A model generated the notes under the pieces. It saw only the letters and a list, made by a program, of their open reading frames with translations. It had not been told where the DNA came from and ran no database searches. From Saussurea involucrata (taxonomy: Eukaryota; Streptophyta; Magnoliopsida; Asterales; Asteraceae), in assembly GCA_033807775.1 (NCBI GenBank), contig CM066321.1, positions 233,980,350 through 234,044,349 of the forward strand: a stretch of DNA of 64,000 nucleotides, given 5' to 3'. Position 1 is the first letter of the stretch. Each line of letters opens with the position of its first letter. Made by a program: the position numbers and the translations under genes. Shown here one piece after another: positions 46,810 through 56,846 of the stretch.

Positions 46810-46965
46810 CTTGTTTTGCAGGACGGTCATGTGTGGTACTTAGAGTGTGGATGCTCCACACACATGACCAGAAGGAGGGAGCTGCTCACGATCTATAAGG
46901 AACAATATTACAAAGACATGAGGTTTGTTTATACCTGTGCTTTCACGAGCTGCTCATGTGTTTAG
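46810..46965 (+). pseudogene. Protease remnant of element E
   Basis: HVWYLECGCSTHMTRRRELL matches the Copia protease start WYLDSGCSRHMTG, but the catalytic Asp of DSG is replaced (ECG). It stops after about 50 codons. It lies directly after the gag stop, as in complete elements, so pol was cut just inside the protease. Not functional. Confidence 0.75.
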
Positions 46966-47738
46966 GGGGAGCATGATCAGCCATCAGGTAAGTATACTCT
47001 ACTGTTAAGGGGGAGCGAGAGAAGGATCATTGTTGAAATTCATATAGCTTTATTTTTGCAAAATATCAAGAATCAGGGAAATTCTTGAAAATTCCAGAAG
47101 TATCCGGACAGGTATCCGGAAACCCTATCTTTCCGGATAGGTTTCCGGACCGGGTCCTTATCTGGATTGGAAGGGAACTCGGGTACCATATCCGGACTCT
47201 TGGTCTCTCTTAAATGTCATCTGGATTCTCGTTTGTCCGGATTGCTTATTTTATCCGGAAAATTTCATCCTCTCCGGTATGCTCTTTTGTCCGGACACCT
47301 TTTGTCCGGATACCTGTGTTGTCCGGAATGTCTTGCAATTTCATTATTATGTCCGGACGCCCCTGTTATTTTCAGCCTGTACCTGTTTCATCACTGCCAG
47401 TCCTCAATTTGTCTCAAATTGAGCCTATTAATGCAAAGGTACGCACCGACACTTGTTCATCCGTCTCAGTTACTAACTGTGCTTTGTTTCTACATATATT
47501 CAATGGCGGACCAAGAGCAACATCATTATGTTTATCACTTGAGGGGGAGCGTCACACTGTTTTCTTAAAAGTCTAAATGTTTTTTTTGTGTTGATGTCTC
47601 CCAAGTAAATCCCACTCTCACTCCGAGGGGGAGCAAGTCAATCCCCATGCATGTTTTGAGGGGGAGCAAGATAATCTCTGAGCGAGAGACGAGAGTTAGG
47701 GAATCCCATGGTCCAGCCAGCACCGGAGGGACCTTCCC
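46966..47738 (+). other. Spacer of element E with repeated purine tracts and a second TCCGGA block
   Basis: AGGGGGAGC occurs near 46964, 47016, 47540, 47620 and 47658, each like the polypurine tract before the 3' LTR. A TCCGGA-rich block spans ~47100-47350. Open frames here follow the repeats and look non-coding. Confidence 0.55.
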
Positions 47739-50214
47739 TTGGACATAGAATATGTGAGACCGAGGGAGTTAAGGTCGAAAACGAACCAAGAAATTTCGAG
47801 CCGTAAAGATAAAGAGGCTCATGAGCGAACCCAGCCACGTGATATCCGGGTAGCCACATCTGCTATCCCGCCTCATACGTTGGGACGGGATATTGAAGAA
47901 GCCTTCATGGACCCAGCGGAGCAATTGCACAACCTCCTCATCCACTCATCCGTCTCTCAAAAGACGGATGTTTCAGTACATCACGGGGATATAGCACAAC
48001 TTCCACCGGCCTCTCACTCGGAGGGTGCTGGTGTTGAAACAAGCGACCAGCAGCCCCCGGTCGCGACTTCTTTTCGTGCACAATCGAGTCTAGAACCATT
48101 TGCTATTGAAAATCCTTTAGCTAGGACACAAGAGGAGCAACACCAAGTCGAGAATCTTCGTGACTCGACCGGAACCACCGTAGTGTCTTCACCTCCAGGT
48201 GGAACACAAGGATCGGCGGGAAATCCTACCACGGCTATCATCACGCCAACTGTGAACGTAGGTGGCTCTACCCCTGTGGTAGACGCCTCAACGGGAAATC
48301 TAAGTGATCCCGGTGTTACTTTACCCGACTTCGTGTCACCAGGGTCCCTGGACAGCACCCTTAAAGCTGTCCGCCAGGATATGGAGCAAAAGATGCAGCA
48401 ACATGTAGCCGCTGAACTTGCCAAAGCGATGCGCGCTATCAAAGGTAAAGGCCACCTCGTCGAAACTGAAACCGCCCCTGTACCTCCACCGATTCAACCG
48501 TGACCTATCTATTCGGTGGACACCCTAAAGACGATGCTATTGGCCCAACTGCTCCAGGAATCAGATACAACCGCCTCTACGAAGCAGACCTGATCTCTGT
48601 TCTCCGATCACAGGTCACTGCTCCATCTTCATCCATTACCTCTCGCCTCGACTCCATCGACTCGACCCTCAACGAATACAACAAAGCGCTAACCACGCTG
48701 TCTGAGAGGGTCCGTTCACTAGAAGACACTTGTAAGAGTCAAGCCGGCGGTCTCAAACGCAAGCAGGATGACCAACATGATCCTGATCACCGTGAGGGGG
48801 AGAAACGTCTACGCTAAACCGAGACCGCCCAGATCATGACTGCCAAAACTACAACAGTGGTTCAACAGGAAACCCCAACTGTGGCAACTACATCAGAAGC
48901 ACCCGAAGCCGAGTTGCCACTAGCAGATATGGTCATAGATATGGAGATTTCAGATGAAGAAGACCCGACGGTTGAAAAGCCCGAGGGTTCAACACAGGAA
49001 CTGGTCGATTTTGACTCGTCAGACAGACCGATACTGGACATGATAGATCCAGAGTGTGAGACCAACCCGGAGACCGAAGACGCATGGTACGAAAAAGCCG
49101 CCAGTGCCGTAAATCTCCAGGTAAATTTGGTCTTCCCTACTGATGAGGACGACAATATTGACTACGATCAGTTCCTGCTCCAAAATTTATATGGAGCAAC
49201 CCCCGTTCACTATGCTCAACCCGCTGGAACATCATCAACAAGACCCGAGTCTACTACTTCCGATCTTCCGACAACTGCTCCTCCCACGACAGCTTCTGAT
49301 CTTCCTCCCCCTCCTCAACAGCAACAAATCCGTTGGGAGAAGAGCATGGTACTTATCCCTCACTTGGAGGAATCTTTGAAGAAGCTGTTCGTACACAAGC
49401 TTTGCCCGATCGAGCCGACCTTCTGTCTGGGTATCTACAACCTTGACCCAGAATTTCAACGCCGATATATCAGCACAATGCAGCGGTGTCTTCCAGTCAA
49501 CCAGGTCAGAACCAAACTTCGAATCACAGAGGTAATCAGTATCTATTCAAGACGTATTATGAGGATCGTCTACCCAGTTTTTATTGTTCGACGTGAAGAT
49601 GGGAACGAATGGAAATTTTCAGAAGCTGATTTCAAGAACCTCCGACCACTCGAATTTCTGGATATTCTGAAAGACTTACGTACAAGAACCATCCGACCGC
49701 TAGAGATTACAAAGGCACCGAAGTTGTTCGTCGATACCTGGTCCGCACCATCATGATGTCTTATCTAACGGACTTCCAAATGGCTATCGAGAACAAGGCG
49801 AAAAAGGTAAATCTGATCAAGCCGAATCTGAAAGCACCTGAGTTAAACATGTATCCCGAGAACGCTATGCTTTTGGAACCAGAATTCGGGATTTTTTACC
49901 TCAATGAGCAAAAAGAGAAGAAACTCATGCATTTCAGTCAGGTAGACAGATTATGTGACGGCACACTTCTAAAGGTCAGAGATGCTCTTCGAAAGATTAT
50001 TCAGCACGAGTCTGAGAATCCAAGGTATTCTTATGTTCCGAATCCGAATGAAGTAACTGCTCGGAATGCCTTGGAAATGATTGAAGATCGCATCGACTAT
50101 CGCCGCGCCATCAGATTGTTCGAGGTACACTTCGCGCTCCGCAAAAGATATGTCTTCAACTGGAGAGATCTTGAGCGCCAACTCGAACTTCAAATCAAAG
50201 GGGGAGATTGTTAG
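47739..50214 (+). pseudogene. Extra 3' gene of element E, broken
   Basis: Pieces: 47739-48503 (Ser/Thr/Pro-rich, then an amphipathic helix LDSTLKAVRQDMEQKMQQHV), 48500-48817 (coiled coil, LDSIDSTLNEYNKALTTLSER) after a frameshift, a TAA at 48815-48817 with the same frame continuing 48836-49756 (acidic, then YISTMQRCLPVNQV and NEWKFSEADF), and 49753-50214 after another frameshift (TDFQMAI, FGIFYLNEQKEKKLMHF, LCDGTL). The last piece is the module shared with B and C. The start is uncertain: an ATG at 47708 is in another frame. The gene ends almost on the polypurine tract. Confidence 0.7.
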
Positions 50215-50488
50215 GGCAGGTTTTATAGTTGATTTAAAGTTCAAGGGTTGTTTTGTATTAATTCATTTTGAGCCTTATTAGTGAACGGGTCGTGGGCTTG
50301 TTAACCACGGGCCCGCATATTTAATGTTGATTAGCTTGGAAAAATAAGCTAATTGTCTCTTTAGCTTTCTAATTAGTTTTGTAATATTCTCTCTGAAAGT
50401 TAATGAAAGGGATGACCAGTTGAAATCATATTTCTTATTGCTTTATCATATTCGATTTCTAAACTGTTGCACGGATCTGGATTCTACA
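50209..50488 (+). repeat. 3' LTR of element E (280 bp)
   Basis: Nearly the same as 43274-43552, and preceded by AAAGGGGGAGAT. The hairpin GATTAGCTTG/CAAGCTAATC carries changes here. Confidence 0.9.
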
Positions 50489-50993
50489 CTGACTTAAGCA
50501 TCGGAGGGTCGTTGGCTAGCCAACGACCAACCTCTGACATTGCTTTATCGCAGGATCGCACGACATAAGTTACTAAGTCTAAAATCGTACGGTATAAACA
50601 ATTAGTTTTATTAGACGACTCGATTGTATAACTACAGGAACACATGATTCAAGTCCATCGTATTATCAAATCACACAATCGTAAGGTCTAGCGACCCCAC
50701 AAGCTAAGTTCTTTAACTTAGAAAAAGTTCATGTTCTGAATGAATGCTTTGATCGCATGCGCTTATGTTTGCTTATACGATTCAAAAAGTCTTATGACTT
50801 ACGTTTTAATCGTTGTATTACAATGGATGCCCAAGTCGCACGACTTCTTGTTCATTTTTGTACTTAATGAATTTTTATAGTTGACATTACATTTGTCCAT
50901 GACATGTATGAGTCGACATAATACTCAGGTTCAATAGATAGGTAATTTTTTTTACCGATTATCGCTAAACCAAAACTTACACAACGTAACATA
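50489..50993 (+). other. Gypsy element G sequence downstream of pol, no gene
   Basis: Continues G after element E's right duplication. It is rich in CTTACG and CGTACG-like motifs as in the G LTR. No open frame is recognisable. It may be the 3' untranslated part or LTR. Confidence 0.45.
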
Positions 50994-51427
50994 GGTCTCT
51001 AACGACCGTATCAGCTGTAAATGCCAGATCTTATGTCTCTAACGACCATATCGGCTGTAAATGCCAGATCTTAGGTCTCTAACGACCGTATCGGCTCAGA
51101 ACGCCAGATCATAGGTCTCTAACGACCGTATCGGCTCGAACGCCAGATCATAGGTCTCTAACGACCGTATCGGCTCGAACGCCAGATCATAGGTCTTTAA
51201 CAACCATATCGGCTCTAAAGGCCAGATCATAAGTCTATAACGACAGTATCGGCTCGGAACTCCAGATCATTGGTCTATAACGACCATATCGACTCTAAAC
51301 GCCAGATCAAAAGTCTATAACGACTGTATCGGCTCGGAACGCCAGATCATTGGTCTATAACGACGATATCGACTCTAAACGCCAGATCAAAAGTCTATAA
51401 CGACCGTATTGGCTCGGAACGCTAGAA
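50994..51427 (+). repeat. Minisatellite, ~39-41-bp unit, about 11 copies
   Basis: The unit reads GGTCTCTAACGACCGTATCG followed by GCTCGAACGCCAGATCATA. The first copies are more uniform, and the later ones alternate between two variants (GGTCTATAACGACCATATCG and AAGTCTATAACGACTGTATC types). The array is cut by the truncated LTR of element D. Confidence 0.85.
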
Positions 51428-51665
51428 CATAAGTAAACAACTAACTTATCAGCGATCATCATAATGACTGAACAGACTCAGAGCATTTATGGTGAACAGT
51501 TTCGCTGAATGTTTGACTTAAAGAGCGAGAGTTCCTATCAGCGGTACTGGAAGATCTTAGTACTTATCAGCGATAGTGAAACTCTGATACATATTGTTTA
51601 CTTACAATTTTCACTAAGTATTTAAGAGAGGGTCATTATCAAATCACTGAGGGTTTGGATCAACA
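51428..51665 (-). repeat. Truncated 3' LTR of element D (238 bp)
   Basis: Matches the end of the A and D LTRs from CATAAGTAAACAAC to GGATCAACA. Next to it, 51666-51677 is the polypurine tract TAGGGGGAGAT on the minus strand. Confidence 0.9.
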
Positions 51666-51931
51666 ATCTCCCCCTATTTGATTATGACATAGCAACAAAG
51701 AAAATTGCTATTTAATGAAAACACAAGGATAAAAAGAACTCATAAAATATTTGTCCCTTTTACTGTTTTCTGGGATCTTTTCAGTACTGATGGAGTAAAG
51801 TACGTTCGCTGAAATCTTTCTTTAAAATATTGAATCAGGTTACAATGAAGAACAGAAAGATTATAAGTACAAGCGAAATAATTTACATGTACAGAAGGAT
51901 AACTGATACAATAGAGAAAAAGGAGATTATA

Positions 51932-53080
51932 TCAGTTTTCAAAAGGTTCTTCCTTAATGAGAAGTTCATCAAGGGTCGTCTTTTCAGTGGGGATCATCCA
52001 GTCAGGAACCGTTACGCCTTGTTTTCTTTTGTTCAGCGCTTCTTTAAAGATCAAGGGTTTTAGGTGTCGTGCCTGAATGTCTTTTCTGAAGTCACACCAG
52101 TAGATGAGATCTCTGAGCTGTTCGATTGGAGTGATTGGAAGCTCAGCGATCCGTTGAAAACATTTACGTCTGTCGTAGTCGAGAAAGAATATTCCATAAG
52201 GATTACTGATGACTTTACCAGGGACGAAAAGTTCACATGGTGGCAAAGAAATGTCAAGGGCAGATAGATCAGGGTCAGGACCAAGCACTTCAGCGCGAGA
52301 GAAACCAATTCCAGTTTCATTTCGTATGACAGGACCTGAGTTTGAATCTTGACGTTTCTTCTTTGGTGAGGCCCTTTTTCTTTTCGGCTTAAGATCAGGA
52401 AGAGGAGGAATGTCCACACAAGAAGATATCAAGTCGATCTGTCTGTTTATCAGCTTTTCGAAATCTTCTCTGAAAAGTTTGATGTCAACAATAGGTACTC
52501 CGATAGATGTTCTTCCAGAGATGAATACCTTGTTGATCTTCGCTGGACGATATCTGAAGTGGATTTTCTCTTTACACCAGATCAGGGTGGTCTTAGATAC
52601 TTCAGTTTTCTTTTCCACGATCTTCTGGGCTTCTTCCCAAAGCTTTCGTTGGATTTGAATGGGAACACGTTTCAGCTTGGGGTCTTTGACAGATTCTTGA
52701 GTAAGCTTGATGGCGTATTCTCTGTCTTTCTCTTCAGCTTCCTTTCTTTCAGCGATGAGGCGTTCAGCTCTGAGGTGTTCCTTGTATTCAGCTTTTGAAA
52801 TTTTGAACTTAGGAGGAACTGAAGGCAGTTGATCACGCCTTAGAATGATTCGCTGATCCTCGAATCGCTTTATCATTTCTTCTCTTCTCTTTTGATCCTC
52901 TTCACTTAGCTTTTGAGGAGCTGAGGAAGATCTGTTTCTGTGCGAGAGAGGTTGTTCTTCTGGTTCATCAGTCTCAGAGATCAAATCTAAGACTGAGATT
53001 ATTTCATCAGCAGCAGCTGGCTTTATTTGTGAAGTCGCAGTAGTAGAAACTTTAGCAACATCCTCAAACAGGGGAGAGGA
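51932..53080 (-). CDS. Extra 3' gene of element D, exon 2
   Basis: Open from the predicted acceptor (codons TCC TCT CCC) to the stop at 51932, 383 codons. It carries a charged helical stretch (SEEDQKRREEMIKRFEDQR, KEHLRAERLIAERKEAEEKD), a basic segment (PKRKRASPKKKRQ) that could act as a nuclear signal, then NPYGIFFLDYDRRKCFQRI. Compared with A, 108 bp (36 codons) are missing without loss of frame near 52460. The role is unknown. This exon has no ATG at its head, in agreement with splicing from exon 1. Confidence 0.6.
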   Translation of the reverse strand, partial: SSPLFEDVAKVSTTATSQIKPAAADEIISVLDLISETDEPEEQPLSHRNRSSSAPQKLSEEDQKRREEMIKRFEDQRIILRRDQLPSVPPKFKISKAEYKEHLRAERLIAERKEAEEKDREYAIKLTQESVKDPKLKRVPIQIQRKLWEEAQKIVEKKTEVSKTTLIWCKEKIHFRYRPAKINKVFISGRTSIGVPIVDIKLFREDFEKLINRQIDLISSCVDIPPLPDLKPKRKRASPKKKRQDSNSGPVIRNETGIGFSRAEVLGPDPDLSALDISLPPCELFVPGKVISNPYGIFFLDYDRRKCFQRIAELPITPIEQLRDLIYWCDFRKDIQARHLKPLIFKEALNKRKQGVTVPDWMIPTEKTTLDELLIKEEPFEN

Positions 53081-53238
53081 CTAGCTGAAACGCAGCGATC
53101 TTACAAATAAGAACTGGGTAGAAGAACTTGGGTAGCAAAGATAGAAAAAGAATGTGGATGTGTAGATAGGTTGTGGAGTAGAGAACTGATTGTGTATAGA
53201 GATGTTCAGGGAAGGAATATAAGTAAAGTTTAGTGTAC
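53081..53238 (-). other. Predicted phase-0 intron in extra gene of element D (158 bp)
   Basis: Donor CAG/GTACAC and acceptor ending CTAG are at the same places as in element A, although the intron differs in length (158 against 140 bp). Joining keeps the frame in both. Confidence 0.5.
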
Positions 53239-55872
53239 CTGACAAACCGGTTTTTCAAACAAGATCGCCAGATTTTCATCTTCAGCGAGGCCTTTGCCTT
53301 TGCCTTTCTCAGCGCCAGAGGCTGAGGGCTTTATCTTTGTCTTCTCCCCTGAAGGTTCTTTTATTGAAATACCTTTAAGAGCTTTGGTTCGAGGAGCAGG
53401 TTTGACAACAAAGAAATCATCGTCATCTTCATCATCATCATCATCATTCCTTGGAGAGGAGGATGGTTCATCTTCAGGGATGTCGATGTCTTCATCTTCT
53501 TCTGCTTCGGATTCCTCAGCATCTTCTTCGAGTTGCTCCCCCTCAGATACAGAGGCGAGCTTCTCGGTTCCCTCAGGGTTTTCATCTCCCTGAGGTTTTT
53601 CAGCGATCAGATCTTCATTCCTCTCTCCCCTGATAGATTCATCATGGGAAAGGTCTTCAGCGCTCTTGTTCAGATCTTCGGCGCTCTTCTCCCCCTCTTT
53701 CTCATGATTGGGGGAGGAATGAGTAGACTCAGCGTTGGTGTTATCTCTGTCTTCTGGGCCAGAGATTTTCACACAACCTTCAAGCTTTGCTATTCTGTCT
53801 TCTAGGCCAGAAATAGCAGGCGTGGTTTTCTTCAGCTCTGTGCGATCCGCCGCTGTGAAAGATTCCAAATTAGGGGCAGGGGCAGGATCATGAGCTGGAT
53901 TATTTGCCTTGTTGACCAGCGTCTCGATCATCGTCTTCATAGAACCAACGTCGGTCTTTACAGAGCCCAAGTCGATCTTGACCGCTGACATATCACCCTC
54001 GAGTTTTCCAACCGATGTCTTCAGCGTTGTTACTTCGCTGGACACGGTCAAAACTGAGTTTTTGAGGCTGGTGTAGTAAGTGTAGATGTCAGAGAGCACC
54101 TTGGCAAAATCGATGAGCGTCTTATCAAGGCCCTTAATGTCATCTGTGGAAGCCTTCTTCTCCACCACCGTAGTCAGCTTCGTCAGATTCTCTCCAGCGT
54201 TTGTTACAGCTGTAGAGTTGTTGGAGATTGTGGTGGTGAGATCGGTCAGCTTAGTTTCCACGGACTTCAGAGACTCGTTGATGTCTCCCAAATTAGGACC
54301 TGTAACACATAAGTACTTGTGAACAAAGGAAAGCTCAGAAGTTTCAGGTTTAGTTACAGTGTATATGGGTTGATTTGTACCTGCAGGAGGATTGACGAAA
54401 TCGTCAAAGTTGCGGATTCCTGAGAAATGTTCCATGTCTTCCTCAAAAGTTCGGTGAGGTATGGTGATCTCCGCAGGTCCTGTCTTCATCATTCGTTGAG
54501 AAGCGTCAGCGGTGGCTTCTGGAATGATGGCATCTCTAGTGTTAGCTGGAGGGGTGTCCAAAGAAGTGGAGGGAGGCGCGAAGGATAAGAATGGGGTTCG
54601 GGTTGCTATTTCAGCGTTGGATTCGCTGAGAACTACTTCATCAGTCTTTTGAGAGACTGAAGAAGGTTGGGTAGATTCCAAGTTTCTAACCTCAGCGTTT
54701 GGAGACGCTGAAGTCTGGATTGGAGGGATGACTTGAACGGGTGTGGCAGAGCATACCACGGAACTTTCCTTCAGCTCGTCAGAATGAGCTGAGGAGTCTT
54801 CAGCATGGAATTGCTGGGGTTGCTCCTTGGTTTTCTTGATCCTTTTGGAATCAAGTTGGGTGTGAGAGGGTTTCCTTTTCTTAGAAGGAGAGGATTGTGT
54901 GGCCGAGGTATCAGCGATGGGTATTGTCGCTGAAGGAGCGACAGAAAGCGGAGAATTTATAAGAGTGAGAAGAGAAGAGAGACGTACCTCATTGGCGACA
55001 GGTTTGAAATCGACCACCTTAGGGCCAACCTGAGAAAGTTTCAGGTCACCCTCTTCAGGATAGCTGTCCTTCAGGCCATATTGGAAGAAGGCGCTGATGA
55101 ATCTTGGGTAAGGAACCCATGTTGGTCGGTCAGCGGCAGAATCCACGCATTGTACTAGGTCATCATATATAATAGAGGCCCAGTCAATGTTTAGACCTTT
55201 CAGCAGTGCGTATCCCATAGCTTGCGTAGGTTGTGCGGCTTGATCAGAAGAGCCGGACTTCGCTGTCATGCAGCTTATCAGGTGAGCGAAGATGAAATTC
55301 ATCTCGCTGGGCATTTTGGACTTCTTTATCAGCGTCAGCTTCTTCTCGGGCTTCTTGTCCCTTCCAATGTCCTAGATGTAACCCATTGTGTCGAGAAAAG
55401 CAATGATGGCATCTTTGTCAGCTTGCTTCTTATGGTCAGGGAATGGAACGAAGGGTTTTTCTTTGGTGGCATTGGGAAAGTTTAGGGCTTTTCGTATGAT
55501 AGCGGGGGTTATCTTGATTGTACCATACTCAGTATCGCTGAGTATGCAATCGATGGTTTTGGATGCATCTTTGGCGGATGGTAGCTGAGTGTGTCTAACA
55601 GAGTACCAGAACTGGGATAGTAGTAGCTGACTTGCGGGAGGTGTGATGGTCAGGGCTGATGAAATGCAGCAGTGTTTCAGGAAATTCACAGCATCATCCA
55701 GATGTGTGACTTGCTTTCGAGGAGGAAACTCGAGAAGCGCAGAGAGGTTGTTGACCTTAGTCCAATCTAGTTGATCCAGCTTGAACTTAACCTGAGGTGC
55801 TTTGATGATGTCCACTTCCTTAGAGTCAGCGGAGATGGACTCAGCGGTAACATTGATCTTTGAAGATGCCAT
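53239..55872 (-). pseudogene. Extra 3' gene of element D, exon 1, one nonsense codon
   Basis: Starts at ATG 55872 (MASSKINVTAESI). A TAG at 55372-55374 replaces the Trp codon found in A (GYVWEIGRD); otherwise the frame is open to the donor. Domains are as in A: N-terminal domain with SQFWYSVRHTQLPS and AKSGSSDQ, Ser/Thr-rich linker, coiled coil, and an acidic tail with a run of Asp. No transmembrane segment is seen. Confidence 0.82.
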
Positions 55873-55876
55873 TTCT

Positions 55877-56255
55877 CTGTATTATCAGTTCAACCAAAGA
55901 TGTTAACAAATAAGAATTGTCTTAGTATGGAAAGAATTTCCATTAAGATTGTTCGAATTTTGTCCATTTCATTCAGACATAAATGTCTTAATGAAAATTA
56001 GGGTTTTTCATGATTTTGAAACGAAATGTAAAACCCATAAATTCTTGTATTCCAGTTTCAAAAAAAACTGGATACGAATGAAGAACAAGTTTAAGATTTA
56101 GATTTAAAACTTGAAGAACAACCATGAAATGGTTGTGTTCATAAAACCATGAAAGAAAATGATTTTGTTTTTAAGTTCTTTTGTTTGATCTTGTTTAAAA
56201 CAAAGATAAGATCAGAAACAAGTTATCTGCATTTGAAAAATAAGAACGTATTAAC
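55877..56255 (-). other. Predicted 5'UTR intron of element D extra gene (379 bp)
   Basis: CTTCAAG/GTTAATACG donor and GATAATACAG/AG acceptor four bases before the ATG, as in element A. Confidence 0.45.
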
Positions 56256-56380
56256 CTTGAAGTTTTGATGAAGAAGATGATGAACAGTTCTTTGAAGATT
56301 TGAGAGCATAAATGCAACAGTAATTTCTTTCTTGCGGGGGAAGAATGTTCGCGTAAAAGACAAATATAAACCAAGAGTTG

Positions 56381-56537
56381 TTTATATAGGGAGTTTTAGA
56401 GAGAGAAAACCTTGAGCGGGAAAAGGTTTTCATCATGACACGGACACGTGTTTGCATTTGATTGAAAGTTTGAGCGAAACGTGCAAACGTGTGTCAGAAA
56501 GAAATCGTGCCTGGTGTTATCCATTGCAATGACGTCA
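56381..56537 (-). promoter_or_regulatory. Candidate internal promoter of element D
   Basis: On the minus strand TATATAAA is at 56381-56388, with a perfect G-box CACGTG (56445-56450) and TGACGTCA (56530-56537) upstream. The order and spacing match element A. Confidence 0.5.
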
Positions 56538-56846
56538 CAACTGTCCTTTCACATTCTTTTAGGATGTCTCTGAGGTTTTGAAAAACTCAGGGACTCTTTT
56601 GAAAAACATGAAGCACTGAATAGAAGATATCAGTGAAGGTTTTAAGAACTTTCAAAATATCGCTGTTAAGGAAGAGATATTCAGCGATGCATTTGTTTTT
56701 GAAATCTTGCATTTTCATGCGTTTGTCAGAGAGAGAAAACATACCTGGATATCAGTTTAACCAATTTTATTCAGAGAGAAGATGATTGAATAGGTTATAC
56801 GAGTTGATTTTATCCTTTCGCTGATTAATGTGAACCGCTGAAGATT

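Larger units (their letters stand above)
43274..50488 (+). mobile_element. Non-autonomous Copia-type element E (no integrase, RT or RNase H)
   Basis: Short LTRs lie at 43274-43552 and 50209-50488, with duplications CTAAC (43269-43273) and CTGAC (50489-50493), one mismatch. The primer site TGGTATCAGA starts at 43555 and the purine tract AAAGGGGGAGAT precedes the 3' LTR. The interior holds a gag-like coiled-coil frame, a short protease remnant and the extra gene; the other enzymes are absent. The LTR and leader are homologous to the tandem array at 11622-18468 in opposite orientation. It is inserted in G just after the pol stop. Confidence 0.88.

Noticed and set aside
47167..47576. Protein-coding frames of 120-133 codons
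   Set aside because: They lie over the TCCGGA block and purine tracts, and codon content follows the repeat (LSG, VRI). No domain is seen.
50994..51427. CRISPR-like array
   Set aside because: The whole 39-41-bp unit repeats, without spacers.
53400..53470. Functional acidic protein domain coded by the GAT/TCA run
   Set aside because: The run is a microsatellite of variable length between A and D; it is better treated as low complexity.
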